Notes: generated by a model from the sequence alone, not told the origin. Positions 41,270 through 52,706 are shown, numbered from the stretch's first letter. The stretch is DNA of 64,000 nucleotides from Leishmania infantum JPCM5 (GCF_000002875.2 NC_009399.2:2501-66500), one strand, 5' to 3'. Program-made: numbers and translations.

Positions 41270-43612
41270 TCAGTGCTTCTTCATGCGCTTCTTATGGCGA
41301 GACTTCTTGTTGCGCTGCTTACCGTCACCGTGCCTGTAGGGAGCAACGCCCTTCTGCGCGCGAGCCTCGGCACGCCGCTCCTTGGCAGCCTGGCGGATCC
41401 TTCGCTGCTTGAGCTTCTTCACAACGCCGGCTTGGATCTTCTTCTCGCTCTTCGCGCGCAGCTCGCGCGCGCGGGCCTTGATCTTGCTCGCCTCGTGCAT
41501 CTTCTTTTCCCGCTCCACGCGGCGCACCTTGCGCTGACGCTGCAGAATCTCCGTCTCCTCCCGCTCCAAGTTCGACAGCTCATTCTGGAAGTGGTTGATA
41601 GTCACCTCCGCCTCCTTCTCGTACAGACGGCGTGCCTCCTCGTCGCGTTTTTTGCGCTCCTCGCGGCTGAGGCACCACTCCCGCTTCGCCTTTGTCGTCA
41701 CCTCGTTGAGGAAGCCGTCACTGGCCGTGCCGTAGCGCTTCTCAGCCTGGGCAATCTTCTCCTCAAGCTGCTCGGCCGCCAGCTGTGCGCGCACCTGCGG
41801 GAAAATGTCGTCGATGTCTTTGGTCGCCTTGGCCAACAGCGCATCCGGCACATCGCGGCGCTTCACAGTCGCTACCTGATGTTCGTTGATGGCACCGCTC
41901 ACCGAGAGGATCTTGCGCATGATGTCGGCGTCCTCGACTTCATGCACGAGGGACACCGCGGTGCCGGTCTGCCCAATGCGCGCGGTGCGCCCCACGCGGT
42001 GGATGTAGGCAGTGAGAGTCGGCGGCAAGTCGTAGTTGAGCACCGTGGCCACTCCTTGAATGTCGAGCCCGCGCGACGCCACGTCCGTGGTGATGAGGTA
42101 CCGCACCTCGCTGCGCGCAAACTTCTCGAAGGCCTGAAAGCGCTCTTCCTGCAGCTGGTTGCCCTGGATCTCCGCGGCAGGCAGGCCCAGTGCGTTGAAC
42201 ACGAGAGCTAGTCGATGCGTGGTGGTGCGGTAGCGGCAGAAGATGATCGTCTTGTCTTTTAGGTAGTTCTGGCAAAGGGCAACGAGGTAGCGCGTCTTGA
42301 CCTTGGCGATATGCTCCTGATCGCTTTCCACGGCGGAAGCGTCGTCCCGCCCGTCATCTGCGTCGTCAGCCGGCGCCCGCTCTGCCCGGCTCCGCTTCTG
42401 GCGCAGCCGCTTTTCACGCGGCGTCTCGCCGTCCTTCGCTGCCGCCTCTGCAGTGGAGACGGCGGCGGCATCTACGTCGTCGGCAGTCGAAGTCAACGTC
42501 ACAGGGGTGGTGCGGATGCGCACAAACTGCTGCCGGAGCTTCGACTGCAAGGCGATGTGGCCGATGTCGACGTTGATGGGCTTGAAGAGGTGCTCTTTGG
42601 CGAACTCGTCCACCTCCTTCGTCATGGTGGCAGAGAACATGAGCACCTGGCGCGTCTCTTCCGGGATGTGCTGCAGGATGTCCAGCACTTGATCCTGCAG
42701 AGTGACCGTCAGCATCTTGTCGCACTCATCCAGCACCAGCACCTCCACCCCGGTCAGGTCAAGGCCGGCCCCGTTCTTGTAGTTGTGAATGTAATCGACG
42801 AGCCGGCCAGGGGTTGCCACCAGGATATCCGGCACCGCATCCAGCGCGGCCTCCTGCGCGGCAGGCGCGACGCCGCCGATGGCCAGCGCCACCGTCAGCC
42901 CCGAAGTGAACTGGAGGAGCTGCGCTAGCATGTCTTGGCACTGCACACCGAGCTCCCGCGTCGGCAGCAGCACAACGGCCCGGATGAAGCGGCGTCGACT
43001 GTTCAGCGTGGTTGCTTTCTGCGGCTGCCGCGTGAGGAGCAGGTGCGCCAGCGGTAGCAGGAAGGCAGCGGTTTTGCCGGATCCCGTGACGGCTCGCGCG
43101 CACACGTCGGCCCCGCGCAGCGCCGCAGGAATGGCCTCCGCCTGCACTGGTGTGGGAGAAATGTACCCCAGGTGCGACACAGCGCGGATGAGAGCCTTGC
43201 ACAGCCCCAGCTCCAGCCACATGATCTTCTCCTGTGTCTGCTCGCTGCCCTCGATGGCCGCAGCCGCGCGAGCAGCCCCGGTCATGCACCACTGCACAGG
43301 CCCGTCGCCGCCCTCCGACGGTATTGCCGAGGAGAGCCGCGACGATGGAGACGCCAAAGACGAGGAGGCGGCGGCGCCGTTAGTCGTGGGTGCTGCCCGC
43401 GCCACGCCGCGCCCGCCCGTCAGGCCGCTGAAGAACAAAGATGTGTTCTCCAAGAGCTCATCGGACGCCTGCGCGGCCGAGTCGGTACCCCGAGGCGCGT
43501 GTGCAGCTCTGCCGCCGCGACCCTCGCCACGATACCCGCCTCGTGCGCCATAGAAATGCTGTCCGCCGCCGCCACGGCCGCGACTTCCAGGTGAACGTCC
43601 GCGGCCTCGCAT
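41270..43612 (-). CDS. DEAD-box (DECD) RNA helicase, DDX27/Drs1-like
   Basis: This 780-residue ATP-dependent RNA helicase is probably nucleolar and active in large-subunit rRNA maturation, by analogy to DDX27/Drs1. The N terminus is Arg/Gly-rich (residues 1-35). Motifs in order: PTPVQAEAIP Q-motif at 153-162, AVTGSGKT at 174-181, LPTREL at 216-221, ATPGR at 266-270, motif II as DECD at 295-298, SAT at 327-329, TDVASRGLD at 509-517 and HRVGRTARIG at 538-547. A charged insert at about 371-435 separates the two RecA domains. The last 150 residues are Lys/Arg/Glu-rich coiled coil ending in a basic tail, as in Drs1-type helicases. DECD instead of DEAD is typical of UAP56, so subfamily is uncertain. 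The frame extends to 44152, but the ATG at 43612 follows a good acceptor and begins the RGG region. Confidence 0.94.
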   Translation of the reverse strand: MRGRGRSPGSRGRGGGGQHFYGARGGYRGEGRGGRAAHAPRGTDSAAQASDELLENTSLFFSGLTGGRGVARAAPTTNGAAASSSLASPSSRLSSAIPSEGGDGPVQWCMTGAARAAAAIEGSEQTQEKIMWLELGLCKALIRAVSHLGYISPTPVQAEAIPAALRGADVCARAVTGSGKTAAFLLPLAHLLLTRQPQKATTLNSRRRFIRAVVLLPTRELGVQCQDMLAQLLQFTSGLTVALAIGGVAPAAQEAALDAVPDILVATPGRLVDYIHNYKNGAGLDLTGVEVLVLDECDKMLTVTLQDQVLDILQHIPEETRQVLMFSATMTKEVDEFAKEHLFKPINVDIGHIALQSKLRQQFVRIRTTPVTLTSTADDVDAAAVSTAEAAAKDGETPREKRLRQKRSRAERAPADDADDGRDDASAVESDQEHIAKVKTRYLVALCQNYLKDKTIIFCRYRTTTHRLALVFNALGLPAAEIQGNQLQEERFQAFEKFARSEVRYLITTDVASRGLDIQGVATVLNYDLPPTLTAYIHRVGRTARIGQTGTAVSLVHEVEDADIMRKILSVSGAINEHQVATVKRRDVPDALLAKATKDIDDIFPQVRAQLAAEQLEEKIAQAEKRYGTASDGFLNEVTTKAKREWCLSREERKKRDEEARRLYEKEAEVTINHFQNELSNLEREETEILQRQRKVRRVEREKKMHEASKIKARARELRAKSEKKIQAGVVKKLKQRRIRQAAKERRAEARAQKGVAPYRHGDGKQRNKKSRHKKRMKKH

Positions 43613-43645
43613 GCTGTCGGAGCTGCGCGCGTCTGTTTTTCGGCG

Positions 43646-43680
43646 CTCAAGGAGAGCAGGAAAAGAAAAACTAGAAAGAA
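43646..43680 (-). promoter_or_regulatory. predicted SL acceptor for DEAD-box helicase
   Basis: TTCTTTCTAGTTTTTCTTTT and following CT-rich bases on the minus strand lead to AG at 43647-43646. The 5' untranslated region would be 33 nt. Confidence 0.5.
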
Positions 43681-44161
43681 GCACTGCGCCGTGCGACCTG
43701 CGCAATGAGTGTAAGAGGGAAGAGAGGAAGGGCGCCGGTGGATTCAATCTACAGCGACAGCAACAGAGGGGTGTCGATAGAGAGAGCCGAGACAGGGAGG
43801 CACCATTGTAGTCGGCGCGTCGAGGGCAGTGTGCCGGGGTGCGATGAGGTTGGGAGAGAGAAGAGAGAGGGGGCGGTGCATAGAGGAAAAAGGATGCCGT
43901 TGCATCAGTGCGTGAACGAGAAGCACACACACATGGTCCCTCGCACGCACCTGCACACGCAAACCACAGATCTGCCTTCCCTGTGCGGCACGCCTGCCAC
44001 CGCCCTGTGCCCACTGCAACGGTGGTGCTCAGAGACGAAGGACCACGTGAAGCGCATTCAGGGAAAACAAAGAAAAGGACGAGTGCGCTTACAGCTTGCG
44101 GCAACGCCCTTGGCCATCCAAATACGCACACGCACACGCATGCAACTGTCATCTCAGTTTT

Positions 44162-44191
44162 GGTGTGTGTGTGTGTGTGTGTGTGTGTGTT
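44162..44191. repeat. (GT)n microsatellite
   Basis: About fifteen uninterrupted GT units. Confidence 0.92.
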
Positions 44192-44534
44192 GCTTGAGCA
44201 TGGCCCCCCCCGCCCATGAAGGCCAGGGGACCGCTACACTGGTAGCCTCTTCGCTTTCTTTTCGTTTATCGCCGTTGTTGGAATCCTTCAGCGCGCCAGC
44301 ACCACCACAGCGCCTCTGCGCACACTTGTGCCATGGGCTGGTGCTTGTCCCCGTGGGTGCATGTATATGTTCGGCACACAACAGAGCCAGATCGCACCAA
44401 AGAGAGAGAAAGATATCGGTTGGCTTTCACAAATAATTAGTTGCCGCCTTGTTCCCTGCGTCAGAGCAGTGGGCGGGTCTGGACATGGCGTTGCGGGGGA
44501 GGGGGAGGGGGGCTGCGTGCGCGATGCAGCGAAA

Positions 44535-44561
44535 GGTGTGTGTGTGTGTGTGTGTGTGTGG
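44535..44561. repeat. (GT)n microsatellite
   Basis: About thirteen uninterrupted GT units, 350 bases from the previous run. Confidence 0.92.
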
Positions 44562-46251
44562 CTTATGGACTCTCAATCGAGGACAAGACACACACAAACA
44601 CAGAGAGAGAGACGTCCCGCACTCAGCCACCGCACCCCACCTCCACACGCGCACTCACAGTCATGGACGCACACATCCTTCCCTCCTCTTCTGCTGTGTG
44701 TTCTCTTGTCGTTTTACTTCCTCCCGCTCCCTTCGTCCGTTCGTGATGTGACCCATATCGTCAGTCGACAGAGAGTGCCAGACAAGGCATGCACCACGAG
44801 GAGGCGTGAAGACAAGGTGCTGCAAGAACAAGACGAAAGTGATCGCTAACCCTAAACAAAAACGTGGTACGAGACACGCGAGCACACACACACACAGCCA
44901 GAGAGAGGGAGGGAGGATTGAGGAGAGAGGGGAGCTGCCCACCCACCCGCACAGACGCCCATCCATCCCCGCTAGAACGACAGGAGAGATCGAAGAAAAC
45001 GAAAAGAAGCACAAGAGGAGAAGACAGGAGGGGCGAACACCCACGCTCACTCACGCCCTCCCTTAGAGTGGAAGCCGTGAATGGCATGCAGCAAACTCAC
45101 ATAAAGACGATCCAGTGTGTGCGCAAGCGAGAGAGCAGTGCCAATACACAGAGAGGGCAACGCGAGAGAAAAGGAAGAAGTTCGTGCGTCAACACCTACG
45201 CACACACACACTAGCTCGGCCACAAACACGTCGGCGCGCACACCGAGCAAGACAGAGCGGCGCATGTGAACGGAGTTCCGCCTTCCGGGCCACGACGACG
45301 ATGACCTAGCCCCTCCGCCCCCACGATAAAAAAGGGAGAAGACGCACGCGCACAACGGAGGCCATACAAGAGGAGGTTTTCCTTGACGCAACAAAAACAA
45401 AGAAGGCTTGGCAGCAGATAAGCGCAGGGTGAAGGATGGCAGCAGAAAAAGCTGCAGCATGGCCAGATGCATGTCGAGTACGCTCGTGGCCAATGGCACA
45501 CACCCGCACACAGAAATAAAAGCATGATAGGGGAAAATCAAAAAGCGAAAGAAAGAGAAAGAGGCCACAAGATGATGGCAGGTTTGGTCCCGTGCACTTC
45601 GCAGCATCGGATACACATCCACACGTTGCTGTTCGTGCCACCTCGTATCGGCAGATCGTTGCTGCGCCGATAGTCACCCTCGCCTTGCCTCTCCCGCTCT
45701 CTGTCGTCCTCGCCTTACGGTGTCTTCGACCCCATCCGTTGCGCGTGAGGAGTGATACAGAAGACATGAGCAGAAAGGGGCGGAGGAGGAGAAAGCGGAG
45801 AGGCTCGGACGGGAGTCAGTGAGCGTGTGCGTGTTCTGTTTTCTCTGCAAGCCGCCTAGAACAACAAAAAAAAAAACAAAGAAGTGATGAGGCGGAAAGC
45901 CGCTTGCCTCCCTGTGAGCTCGCGAGGGCAGCGTAGGGAGGGCAAACTGGAGGGCAGACGACGGTTTGCACAGGAACAGCGCACCACTGCGGGACGTTGA
46001 CGGCATCCCTGACACACAAACAGAAAACGTACACACGAAGAGCACATGAGGCACGGAAGAAGGCAAAGCCGTGCCGGGAAAGAGGCAAACGAAAAAGGGA
46101 TAGGGATCAGCCGTGTGCCACGCACACGCGCACTCGCCGTGAACGGCCTCGAAAACGGTGCTCACTTGTTCGCTTCGCATCTGCTCATCCATCATATTCA
46201 TCTCAACTCCCAATAAATAAAATTTTGTTACTTCTTCACTCATGACGAAGA

Positions 46252-46786
46252 GACACACACACCTCTCGGTGCATGGCATCCCAGGGCCTCCCGTACACAC
46301 CCACCCTGCAAATGCCGGAACCGCTTGTGGCGGTGCCAGGCTCAAGTACCTAGCATGTGCGGAGGGGTCACAGCGATGTACCGCCGCTGGTATGCCGGCG
46401 GTCAGGCGCTGGATGGCGCGGCATCGCGGGCGACCCGCGACGGTGCACACGCTTGCGCATCCGCATGATGGGCACAGCGCCAACCGAGCTCGAGCGTATC
46501 CCACCCGGCCCTCACTGCCTGCTGATGGGGAGCCTGCGTGCCACGCCGAGGAGGATGCACCAGGTGGCGACCGGCATGGGGGGAGCCGGCTGCGAGGCGG
46601 CCCGCGGAGCGGTGGCGCGTAGCGTGTGAGGCAGAGGCCGTGCTCTCAGCTGACTGGGACGGCGCACGGCTGCAACGCGTGTGCGAACGGCATGCTTCGC
46701 ACCAGGCGACGGGGCCCGCGGCAGACTGGCGGGTGGTGGTGGTGGTGTGGCGTGGTGTAGAGTGGTGTGTGACTCCTGTTGCGCCA
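46252..46786 (+). mobile_element. SIDER-like retroposon, copy 4
   Basis: Inverted relative to copies 1 and 2 and in direct orientation with copy 3, to which it is nearly identical over about 450 bases. The 5' end has CACACACACCTCTCGGTGCA; the 3' end has the GGTGGTGGTGGTGTGG stretch and then CTCCTGTTGCGCCAGGC followed by an A-run. Sense is on the plus strand, against gene transcription. It lies in the long region downstream of the small CCCH gene. Confidence 0.82.
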
Positions 46787-49700
46787 GGCAAAAAAGGTGC
46801 ACACGTTAAAACAAAAAAAGGAAGTCGCATTTTTAGCGTGGTGTTGTCAGTGCCCTCTCTTGTTCGATGTATGCGAGCGATTCGGCGCTGAATCAGGAAA
46901 GAGGCGAGAAGAAGGCGAGGCGTCGAGCATAGAGGAATGATGGGGGCAGTGCCCCACCCCCTTACTCCTCTTCCAGGGATACGCATACACACAGCACGCG
47001 AGAGGGTCCGAACAGAAATAAAATACGAAGGTCGAGTAGCACGCAGACATGCAGACATGCTCACCCTACGCTGCCGCGCTTCTTGTGTGTACGCGTGTGC
47101 ATGTGCGCTGCAGGGCGTCTTCTCGAGAAACACAAAGGGAAAGCAGCAAAGAGGAAGTGTGCGCGTGTGTGATGTGGCGTTGCTGCTGCAGCGGTGCATG
47201 CAGATCGCGGCGCCTGCGAGTGTGTGTGTGCGCGTTTGTGACGGACACGCACAGCCGTCGCTGGCTTCCTTCCGTCGGCACCGAAGGCCGGATTAGTTCT
47301 CCTCTAAGGGAGGGGCCTGGGGGGTGCGCAGCAGATGCCGTCGAAACGCATGTTTGGGCCTTTGTTCTTCCACCAGGTCCCCTGAGCAAGCGATCGCATG
47401 ACATGCAGCCAGCATACGCACGCCCACGCAGAAATGGCACGCATAAAAGGAGAGAGAAAAGGGAGCGCAGACAGAGCAACCACAAAACGTCTCCGCATGA
47501 AAGGAGAGAGCGGAGAAGGCAGAATAAAAAAGAAGGGAAGCACAGAGGGAGGTCATGCACACGCACTAGGCTCCCGACCCTGCTCTGGTTTCTTTTCCTT
47601 GTTCGCTCACGTTGCTGTTGATGTTGGCTTCCCTCTTCTCTCATCCTATGCTCCCACAAGGCATCACACTCTCCCGCATCCCTCTCTCTGTACACGCACA
47701 AACCCCGCACGTCGCCGCCTCAGCTCACCGTCTCACATGCGTACACACGCACGGGGCGAGGAGAGGAGCGGCGGAGGGGAAGACGAGAGATAAGAAAGAC
47801 ATGTACGAGAGGGAGGCAGAGAGAAGACGCAGGCACGTCTATGTGCTGGTGAGTGAGTGACGCGTTTTGAGGGAGGAGCCGTGTGATGGCCATCATCTAC
47901 CCTCCGCTCTTCGTCTTTTCAACTTTCGTGAATACTTACACATCGCACATCACACAGGCACGTGCGCATACGTTGGTTGTGTTTGTGTGTGTGTGTGTGG
48001 AAGGGGTGCGGAGCCAAGGGACTGGAGCAGAGAAAAGAGAGAATACGATTGTGCATAATAGCGTCTCCTCGTCGCGCAGCTCTCTAAACCAAACGCGTCG
48101 CCTGTGCAGCAGACGAGAGTGAGCGAGAAGAGACAAGAGAGAAAGAAAAGGCATGGCAAACATCGAAAATTGCGGGCCGCCGCTACACGCCAGGAGTTTT
48201 GCGCAACCACAGCCACCCGCCTCCTTCCGGTGTTCAGTCCCGCCCCGCGTGCTTTGCGCGTATCATATGTGTCGGCGTGCGTGCGCGCCTAACCGGCACG
48301 TGTGCACACGCGAACGCACACAACGGCGCAACACGCCGGTGATGCGGTGGGCAGGGCGAAATCGGCGCAAGGAGGAGGTGGAGGCAGCGCGGCGGCGACG
48401 GCGTGCGCGCGCGGGTGAGAGTAGCGCGTACATGGCACACCAAGAAAAAAAAAAAACAAAGAAAAAGGCGTGCATCGTACTCAGGAAGATGCGCACGTAA
48501 TCCCAATAATGCGCGTGCGTGTGCACACAACACAGACTTTATCGCAAGCAGCGATAGGGAGAGACGGAGAAAGAGAGCAGCTGACACACGTCTCGGGGGG
48601 ACGAGGTGAGAGTCGTGATCGACCAAAAAACAAGAACCGAGACGACGATAGGAGGGAGGGCGCGTAGGCGCGCGTGTATGCCTGCAAGCGGGGAGAGGGA
48701 GGGAGGAGGCGAACGAGCCAGAGAAGCACGTGTGTCCCTCTGCCTGTCTTGGTGTGCACCCTGTGTTGGAGTCAGCCTCCCCTCCTTCCATCCGCTCGCG
48801 CGTTTCGACCATATTGTTACCAAAGTGAAAATTCGAAACGAGTGAACGAGGGACGAAAGGCACGCACGCGCACGGCACACGATTCCGCCCTCGCCCCACC
48901 CCAGTTACATGCACACACGTGTCGACGCACCTTTGCCTAGAACTCGGGAACCGCCCAACGACGCAGCTATGAGTCACTCTTTCTTTCGACGGCATGCCCA
49001 CCTCGCTCTCTCCCTCTTTCGCTTCTCCGCTCACTCCCCCGCACGCCGTCCAGCTCTGAATTCTGCCACAACGGGGCCAGCCGGACACCTTTCTGCACCC
49101 CCCCCACGCACCCGTAGCCCAGGAGGGACCCGTGCGGAAGCTGCACGTGTGGAAGAGAGAGGGAGGGGGAGGGAGGGTGGAGCAATCCTGGCGAGTCGCG
49201 TCACATGGCGCGTACGCCACCGCGGGCGACCAGAAAGACAAACATTTGCAAAAGGCGAGGGCAGCATCATGTAGTTACTCACCAATGCTGATGCTGCCGC
49301 GGAACCGAAATTCCTGAAGGGCTTCCCCCCTTACTCTGCACATCATCGGTTCAAGAGGTGAGCATCACTTGCCAAGCGTCTTACATCCACGAGCACGTGC
49401 ACATATGTACAAATATGTACACTAGACCGCTGCTACACTGGCAAAGAGAGGCGCGGAAGCCCAGAGAGAGGTATGCCGCACGTATGTCAAGTTGTCTCCG
49501 TCACCTCGTCGGCATGGCCTGAAAGACAGAGCGTGTGTGTGTATGTGTGTGCGTGTGTCGATATGGGCGTGTACAGAGCTGGCCAGTGTCCGTCAACTCC
49601 TTTCATTGTTTGTGGCTTCCTCTAAAAAAAACGGTGAAGGGTTGATGCATAGCAGCCGAGCTCCTAACTCTTGGTTTTCTTCGGTCCCCAACCCACCCCC

Positions 49701-52000
49701 GTACCCTGTGCACCATCCGCCATCACCTTTCCTCGAAAAAGCTTCGCCCTTGTTCCTTCGCCTTCCTCGCTCGAATCGACGCATGTGCAGCGGCAGAGAA
49801 GACGCACGTAAGTCAACACTGACTTGAACGCGTGCCCTCGCGTGCCATTGCCGATTCGATTTCGGTTCGTCGGTGTCGCTGCCGTGGCCGTCATCATCTT
49901 CACGTCTGAAGTGTAGTGTTATAGCAGCGCTACAACCGACGACGGGCGAGAGCAAGGGAGAGAGCAAGAGCGGGGGAAAAGAACTTTTAGTAGAGAGACA
50001 AGGGGAAAGCACAAAGACAAGAGCGAAACAAAAACGAAGTCGAGAGAGGGGCGGGAGCGGGGCGCGTGTTCGGTCGGGTGGGGGTGTGGGGGACGTCGCT
50101 TCGACGATGGTACGCAATACAAGTGAACTTTAAAGAGAAGAAAGAAAAACAAGGAGAGGAAAAGGCCGCTGGCCCTCTCTGACGGTGTAGGTGTCTGTTC
50201 GTGTGGGCAAGCGTGTGTGACGCGGAGATGAGGAAGGAAGGGTGGTGAGGGAACGGGTCTAGCCGGCTCTCGGAACGGGTGCGTCACTGCCCCCACCACC
50301 CATCATCGCCGCCGACCGTCTTCCCCGTATGGCCCCTCCCTTTTGCATCGTCTACCATTAATGCCATCTTGAAGTCCCTCTCTCTCTCTGTCTGTGTGTG
50401 CGTCATGGTAAGGCTCGCACATATACGGAAGAGGTAGGAGAGAAGGAATGGAAAAGCATGAGCAAGACGGAACAGAGACGGTATGGCACAATCCGGAGAA
50501 GCATTCTTAGATCGTGCGTACGTGTATGGGTGTGCGCATCAATGCCTGGTTGGTTAGAAGTGGAAGAAAGAGCAGCCGGCGTGTGAGAAAAAAGAGAAGG
50601 CAGCTGCCTACCAGACGCGACACTTTTGCCACGCCGGCGAGCCGCACCTTCACGCACACAAGTACACCGCAAACTGTGAAGCAGAAGCATGCGAGAAAAA
50701 GTGCGTAGGTGGCTCTGCCCTTGCGCAGCTGAGCAGTGAGAGAGAGAGTTGGCAAGAGAGAGAAGCCAGAGACTCGATGCGCAACATGTGCGCTGCAAGC
50801 AAAGCAAGCAGACCCACGAAGTGCATCACTCAACCACACGAGAAAAGAGGAACGAGAAGAGCATAGCAGGAGCACGGAAAAAAAACGCGTTACGAAGAAG
50901 ACAGAGGTGATCGAGCGCCACGCATACACATGCAAGCAACGCCCTACGACCCCTTCTCGGCGTTTCACTTCGAATTTTCGCACCTGGCATCGTCTCTTCT
51001 TCACTTTCCCGTGCTCCTCTTCTCCCAGTGGCACGGCTTGTCATCTCAGTCTTTACAAGAGCGAGATATGAATCGCGTCAACCAGAACACCACCCCATGC
51101 ACAGACACGCACGCATGCACATCTGGGTACTATAGAGAGAGAAGGAGAGCCAACGGCGGGAGTCAGATGCGCAGCTACGCCACACATCCATCCCCAAAAC
51201 TAGGAAGCAAAACAAGGCGCATATGGAGGAAGATGAATGCCGACCGTGACGCGAGCGTGCGAGGCTGAGCGCACAGCGTCACATCACACCCTTCCCGGGA
51301 AGAGGAAGAGGGGGTTCCGTTGCTCTCCATCAGTACTCTATCGGCCTCTGGTTGAAGCCTCTCTGCCAAGTTGCTATACTCTCAAGCTCACTCACTTCCA
51401 CAGCCACTATAGGTGCTGCTGCTTCTTCGCTAATACATCTTTTTCATCCCCATCCCTCACACCTCTCTCACACCCGCCTTCCGTCGTCTGTGCAGAAGCA
51501 CGGGTTTAGGGGCGCGTATTTAGAGGGGAAGAGAAGAGGCATGCCGTAGCAGGGCGAGAGACATCTTGCAGCGTAAGCGGAGGATGAGGGAGAGAGAGAG
51601 AGAGACAACGCACACACACGAAGTAGAGGAGCGAAACGAAGGCAGAAAAGGAGACGGATGAGCCGGCGGGAGGGGAGGGTTGGCGGACGCGGGGGGGGGG
51701 TGAGAGCTCATCCGTCGTAGCGACGAATACAAAGCGCCCCATCCCACCCGACGTCACATGCGCACGCATCCTGAGCGAGAGGGAGGGAGAGCGCGAGGCT
51801 CACCCGCTCAGGCACGCGCGTGCACACGAAGATGAGCACACGCACACACACACAGACACCCCACACACGTAAGCCGAAACAAGCACGCACGAGACGCTGA
51901 TATTTCACTGCCTCGGTATTTGCTGCGACACCGCACGGTTTGTAGTGCTTGCCTCATCCTTACCGGGACGTAACACGTGGAAATCAGCGGCCGCCCGCCC
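46787..52000. other. 5.2 kb gene-free stretch downstream of small CCCH gene
   Basis: No supportable gene. The longest frame (minus 48234-49241) is Arg/Ser/Pro/Cys-rich with no domain and overlaps competing frames on the other strand. Composition alternates between GA-rich and CT-rich blocks. Some of this must be the 3' untranslated region of the CCCH gene ending at 52001. Confidence 0.55.
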
Positions 52001-52648
52001 TTATGCGCACTGCGCAATGCGCCCCGCCATACCGTAAGGGTTGTGCCGGTACTTGGATGGCTGGCCCTGGCTGCACGTAGCCGAGAAACGGCAGTCGCAG
52101 TACTGGTTGTCGTGCGCGTTGCTCGGAGCGCAAAGGCTGACGTGCGGCGACTCGTTACTGCGCATGTGGTACACCGGCTGCTGTGCCAGCTGCGTCGGGT
52201 AGCGGTACTCGGCGCGGCCGTACTCGCTGTAGCAGGGTTCGTATGGTGTCGCGCTGTACGGGGACTGGTACATCTCGCTACGCGTGTTGTGCTTCGGCAG
52301 GGATACCATAACGGTTCGACGGCGCGGGCGCACCGCTGGCGACGTCGGGGTCGCCGGCTCGGAAGGCGCCAGTGACTCGGACGTGGCGCTGCCGGTAACG
52401 GAGTTGCTGGACGGCGTATGGGACTCCGCCACGGCGACCTCCTTCTGCGCGTGTAAGCCGTCGAGGCGCTGCAGACCAGTAGCCTTGAGCAGCTCCACGT
52501 TCTTCGACTCGGTCTGCAGCTCGTGCTCGCCGTGTGCGAAGGCGCAGCGGCCGGCGTACGGGCACTCCTCGCCCTTGCAGAAGAACTGGCACAGGCTCGT
52601 CTTATACTTGGACGGCTTCACCTCAGCATGCTTGTTGGCCTTCGGCAT
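52001..52648 (-). CDS. small CCCH zinc-finger protein with HNPY motif
   Basis: This 215-residue putative RNA-binding protein has one canonical C-x8-C-x5-C-x3-H finger at C20, C29, C35 and H39, within KPSKYKTSLCQFF...CAFAHGEHEL. The middle is Ser/Thr/Pro-rich and the second half Tyr/Gln-rich. Near the C terminus HNPY occurs at 202-205; in trypanosomes HNPY is the motif by which ZC3H11 recruits MKT1, an mRNA-stabilising complex. Just before it, C184, C186, C192 and H202 form a possible second metal site. The protein may bind AU-rich 3' untranslated regions and stabilise or repress mRNAs (inference). The N-terminal finger is placed exactly as in the large CCCH gene at 59819, so the two are paralogues. 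The first ATG is used. It is followed by more than 8 kb without a gene. Confidence 0.93.
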   Translation of the reverse strand: MPKANKHAEVKPSKYKTSLCQFFCKGEECPYAGRCAFAHGEHELQTESKNVELLKATGLQRLDGLHAQKEVAVAESHTPSSNSVTGSATSESLAPSEPATPTSPAVRPRRRTVMVSLPKHNTRSEMYQSPYSATPYEPCYSEYGRAEYRYPTQLAQQPVYHMRSNESPHVSLCAPSNAHDNQYCDCRFSATCSQGQPSKYRHNPYGMAGRIAQCA

Positions 52649-52680
52649 CCTTTCCGTGCGAAAAAGAGGGCGTGTGTGTG

Positions 52681-52706
52681 TGGGTAGGTGGGTGGGTGGG
52701 TGGGTC
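52681..52706 (+). repeat. (GGGT)n run with G-quadruplex potential
   Basis: Five GG/GGG groups separated by single T bases lie 33-58 bases upstream of the small CCCH start. The G strand is the plus strand, the template for transcription; the transcript would carry the C-rich complement. Confidence 0.6.

Larger units (their letters stand above)
43681..46251. other. gene-free stretch upstream of the helicase
   Basis: About 2.6 kb of low-complexity DNA that includes two GT microsatellites. It is the left part of an 8.4 kb gap. No open frame has protein-like composition or a motif. Confidence 0.55.

Noticed and set aside
41246..42211. 321-codon plus-strand frame rich in Leu, Ala and Arg
   Set aside because: Antisense shadow of the helicase C-terminal half.
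44845..44858. CCCTAA telomere-like piece (also TTAGGG near 54180)
   Set aside because: Only about one and a half units in each place; expected by chance.
48234..49241. 335-codon minus-strand open frame in the gap downstream of the small CCCH gene
   Set aside because: Composition is Arg/Ser/Pro/Cys-rich like translated spacer, no domain is visible, and competing frames of similar look run on the opposite strand.
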